Assembly: GCA_002491195.1 (NCBI GenBank)
Contig: DKVL01000107.1
Coordinates: 10,837 to 74,836, forward strand
Reading direction: 5' to 3'
Length of the DNA stretch: 64,000 nt
From: Lachnospiraceae bacterium UBA7179
GTDB lineage: Bacteria; Bacillota; Clostridia; Lachnospirales; Lachnospiraceae
Shown here: positions 62,396 to 64,000 of the stretch, piece by piece
Layout: each line of letters begins with the position of its first letter
Numbering within the stretch: the stretch's first letter is position 1
Made by a program: the position numbers and the translations under genes
The notes under the pieces: model-generated
Seen by the model: only the letters and a program-made list of their open reading frames with translations
The model's database searches: none
What the model was told of the DNA's origin: nothing

Positions 62396-63085
62396 TTACA
62401 CTTTCACAGGTTTTATCGAAAAAACACCTGGTATCTCTGCGCGATCCCACGCATCCCCATACTCCCTTACGATCGTAACGATTCCAAGCAGGCGCAGAGG
62501 ATCCAGCGCTGTGAATGTTTTCCCATCTTTTTCAGCCCTCCATATGAAGTGCTCTTTAAAATCGATCGTCTCGTATTCTACCGAAATGCAATATCCCCAC
62601 TGAGCCAGTTGATCAAGCGCATATTTATACATATCAGAAGTATCTTTGATCTTGTCCGGCAAAGGCTCTGGATACGCTCCTAAAAATCTGAAATAACCAT
62701 ACTTCTCATTTTGAACTTCCTGTATCGCCCCCTCATATTTCAGCCTTCCGATAATAACAGCCGTATTATACATCTTGTCTAATCCATTGGGATAATCCTG
62801 TTTCAGCAAATTCAGGTCAAATTCTGCCACATCTGCAAAAACCGTATCGATATCGCCTGACATCTGATCGTTGACAGCAGAGGCACACCACTCATCAATA
62901 TCATAATCAAAACAATTGATCTGAAAGTCTATCCCAAACTCAGAACCAATACAGTTTTGCTCCAATGCCTCTGCATCCTGCTGCAAATACTGCCAAAGCA
63001 GCTTTTCTGATGGACAGATTCCCACAAAAACGGATAGATATAAGTTGTTGCTGAAATTAAAATTATTTTGTTCCACTTTTCTCAT
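62396..63085 (-). CDS. Imm22-like protein with a C-terminal domain shared by neighbours
   Basis: The start at 63085 (MRKVEQNN) has GGAG nine bases upstream; 229 residues. The N-terminal half (LYLSVFVGICPSEKLLWQYLQ, then SEFGIDFQINCFDYDIDEW) resembles the Imm22 immunity family. The C-terminal 70 residues (FIWRAEKDGKTFTALDPLRLLGIVTIVREYGDAWDRAEIPGVFS) are clearly alike to the two small proteins upstream. The gene is therefore a fusion of an Imm22-like part with a repeated neighbour domain. Confidence 0.65.
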   Translation of the reverse strand: MRKVEQNNFNFSNNLYLSVFVGICPSEKLLWQYLQQDAEALEQNCIGSEFGIDFQINCFDYDIDEWCASAVNDQMSGDIDTVFADVAEFDLNLLKQDYPNGLDKMYNTAVIIGRLKYEGAIQEVQNEKYGYFRFLGAYPEPLPDKIKDTSDMYKYALDQLAQWGYCISVEYETIDFKEHFIWRAEKDGKTFTALDPLRLLGIVTIVREYGDAWDRAEIPGVFSIKPVKV

Positions 63086-63122
63086 TTCCGACCACTCCAG
63101 TACCCTGTTCCAATATAGGGAC

Positions 63123-63419
63123 TTATTCCGCAGGCTGTACAGAAAAGACACGGGCCACATCGCTGTGCTCCCAATCTTCTCCGTACTCCTGTACCATCGC
63201 AACGAGTCCCAATAAACTCAGCGGCTCCTTCGCTGCATATCGCTTTCCATCTTTTTCTGCGATCCACACAGAATGGTAATCAAAAAAATCAGCATCATCG
63301 TCCACCACGGAAACCTCATATCCCCACTGAACCAATTTATAAGCTGCATAACTATGTGTATTGCCATAGTCTATTATTATATTCTTAATTGAGTTTGCCT
63401 CCTGATCCTCTTTGTTCAA
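63123..63419 (-). CDS. Small protein of the tandem WIAEKDG family
   Basis: A 98-residue protein with a TTG start (63419) after GAGG. The core is LVQWGYEVSVVDDDADFFDYHS, VWIAEKDGKRYAAKEPLSLLGLVAMVQEYGEDW and DVARVFSVQP. The same pattern ends the 62396 gene and forms the 63467 gene. It is probably an immunity or toxin-related module; no family name recognised. Confidence 0.6.
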   Translation of the reverse strand: MNKEDQEANSIKNIIIDYGNTHSYAAYKLVQWGYEVSVVDDDADFFDYHSVWIAEKDGKRYAAKEPLSLLGLVAMVQEYGEDWEHSDVARVFSVQPAE

Positions 63420-63466
63420 TTACGGCCTCTTTCCATTAATCCGCTCTTAAATATACTTCATTACTT

Positions 63467-63706
63467 CTAAACCATCTTTTTAATATACTCGGGAATTTCT
63501 CTTTTCGAGATCCAATCATCGTGAATCAAATACAGTGCTGCTAATCGAACCGGATCTGACGCAAATAATCCTAAATCTTCCCGCTCTGCAATCCACTCTA
63601 TGCGTTCCCGCTCATTCCCATCACACGTAATAAAAAGCTCAAAATTCTTTTTCTTCAGATAATCAATACAAATATCCGACAAGATACAAGCCGAAACATC
63701 TGCCAC
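63467..63706 (-). CDS. Smallest member of the tandem WIAEKDG family
   Basis: A GTG start at 63706 is preferred because GAGG lies eight bases upstream; 79 residues. A longer frame from TTG 63736 is possible. The product has CIDYLKKKNFELFITCDGNERERIEWIAEREDLGLFASDPVRLAALYLIHDDWI, matching the IEWIAE/DPVRL pattern of the next genes but more diverged. First of the tandem series. Confidence 0.55.
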   Translation of the reverse strand: MADVSACILSDICIDYLKKKNFELFITCDGNERERIEWIAEREDLGLFASDPVRLAALYLIHDDWISKREIPEYIKKMV

Positions 63707-63765
63707 GATAGTCACCTCTTCGAAAAACACGTGCAATCTATTTTATTGCTGCCAAACATTCATCT

Positions 63766-63793
63766 GTTTTATATATAATACCACCTTTGACAA
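63766..63793 (-). promoter_or_regulatory. Possible promoter of the tandem small-gene series
   Basis: TTGTCA (63793-63788), 16 bases and TAAAAC (63771-63766) on the minus strand, about 60 bases before the first gene. The -35 is good and the -10 is poor. Confidence 0.4.
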
Positions 63794-63917
63794 GAATTGT
63801 ATACTTTATCTTCTATAAAAAACGACTGTCCGTTTTTATTCCAAATAACACTTGTTTCTACTATAACGATTGTGCTATTATAGTAATAATAACAAACTTT
63901 TCCACTTTTTTGTAATT

Positions 63918-64000
63918 AGGAACTGTAGAAAAATAACTGACGCATCTTGACTTGTCTATTTCTCCGATTATAAATTGCATATGCAATTGGCAAAAAGCCT
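63918..64000. repeat. AGGAACTGT repeat at the right edge
   Basis: AGGAACTGTAGAAAAATAAC (63918 on) is followed by TGACGCATCTTGACTTGTC and runs off the window. The start matches the dispersed family at 12957, 45038 and 49738. The 63737-63917 gap before it is AT-rich and holds only the possible promoter. Confidence 0.55.

Noticed and set aside
1..64000. CRISPR arrays, tRNA or rRNA genes, complete insertion sequences
   Set aside because: None was recognised: no regularly spaced repeats of CRISPR type, no tRNA cloverleaf, no transposase frame.

Overview
This window looks like chromosome from a low-to-mid GC, anaerobic, Gram-positive gut clostridium, most probably a member of the Lachnospiraceae. 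The grounds are strong AGGAGG-type ribosome sites, TTGACA/TATAAT-type promoters, a rubrerythrin, a GH31 glucosidase of the Blautia/Ruminococcus obeum kind, two ECF sigma/DUF4179 pairs, a BspA-type leucine-rich surface protein and no outer-membrane genes. No rRNA, tRNA, CRISPR array or complete insertion sequence was seen.

Layout. 1-4001: an operon on the minus strand of an isochorismatase-like hydrolase, a TerY-like vWA protein, a PP2C phosphatase and a kinase that runs off the left edge. 4194-8321: GH31 glucosidase, then an IbrA/IbrB pair. 8330-12850: chemotaxis receptor, DtxR-type regulator, ArsR-type regulator with an internally deleted MFS gene and a palindromic operator. 13143-17089: ECF sigma factor, DUF4179 protein, diguanylate cyclase, small membrane protein. 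17212-23640: AAA/nuclease protein, two MATE pumps, RsmF-like methyltransferase and a repeat-rich gap. 23708-29208: frameshifted mobile-element-type gene, argC, two SMI1/KNR4 proteins, a regulator fragment, and an MFS pump behind an attenuator with a 37-codon leader peptide. 29205-35559: second sigma/DUF4179 pair, a Cys-rich unknown, the surface LRR protein, rubrerythrin. 35718-37012: a three-gene toxin/antitoxin/SecB-like chaperone module. 37059-46304: gene debris, two ATPases, sbcC/sbcD. 46521-49121: a GC-rich foreign-looking island with an SLH protein. 49255-55846: DMT transporter, orphan solute-binding protein, argD, argB, a Uma2 nuclease and argJ. 55885-59008: small unknown or immunity-like genes. 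59216-60840: argG with ARG-box-like sites and a structured leader. 60899-64000: DUF1294 protein, a type III (CptIN-like) toxin-antitoxin locus, and a run of immunity-like genes sharing one domain.

How genes work together. argC, argJ, argB, argD and argG cover most of the arginine pathway, but argC sits about 27 kb from argD and a Uma2 gene lies between argJ and argB. Conflict and stress modules are plentiful: TerY-P triad, IbrA/IbrB, TAC-like module, type III TA and several putative immunity proteins. Drug or toxin export is represented by two MATE pumps, one intact MFS pump with its attenuator, and one decayed MFS gene under an ArsR-type operator.

The most unusual items are the MFS leader with a peptide carrying an R-L-R motif and competing hairpins, the TAC-like module with a SecB-like chaperone in a Gram-positive, the type III RNA antitoxin with covarying repeats, the argG and argJ leaders with similar long-range inverted repeats, and a dispersed AGGAACTGT repeat family. 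All functions are inferred from sequence reading alone, without database searches.
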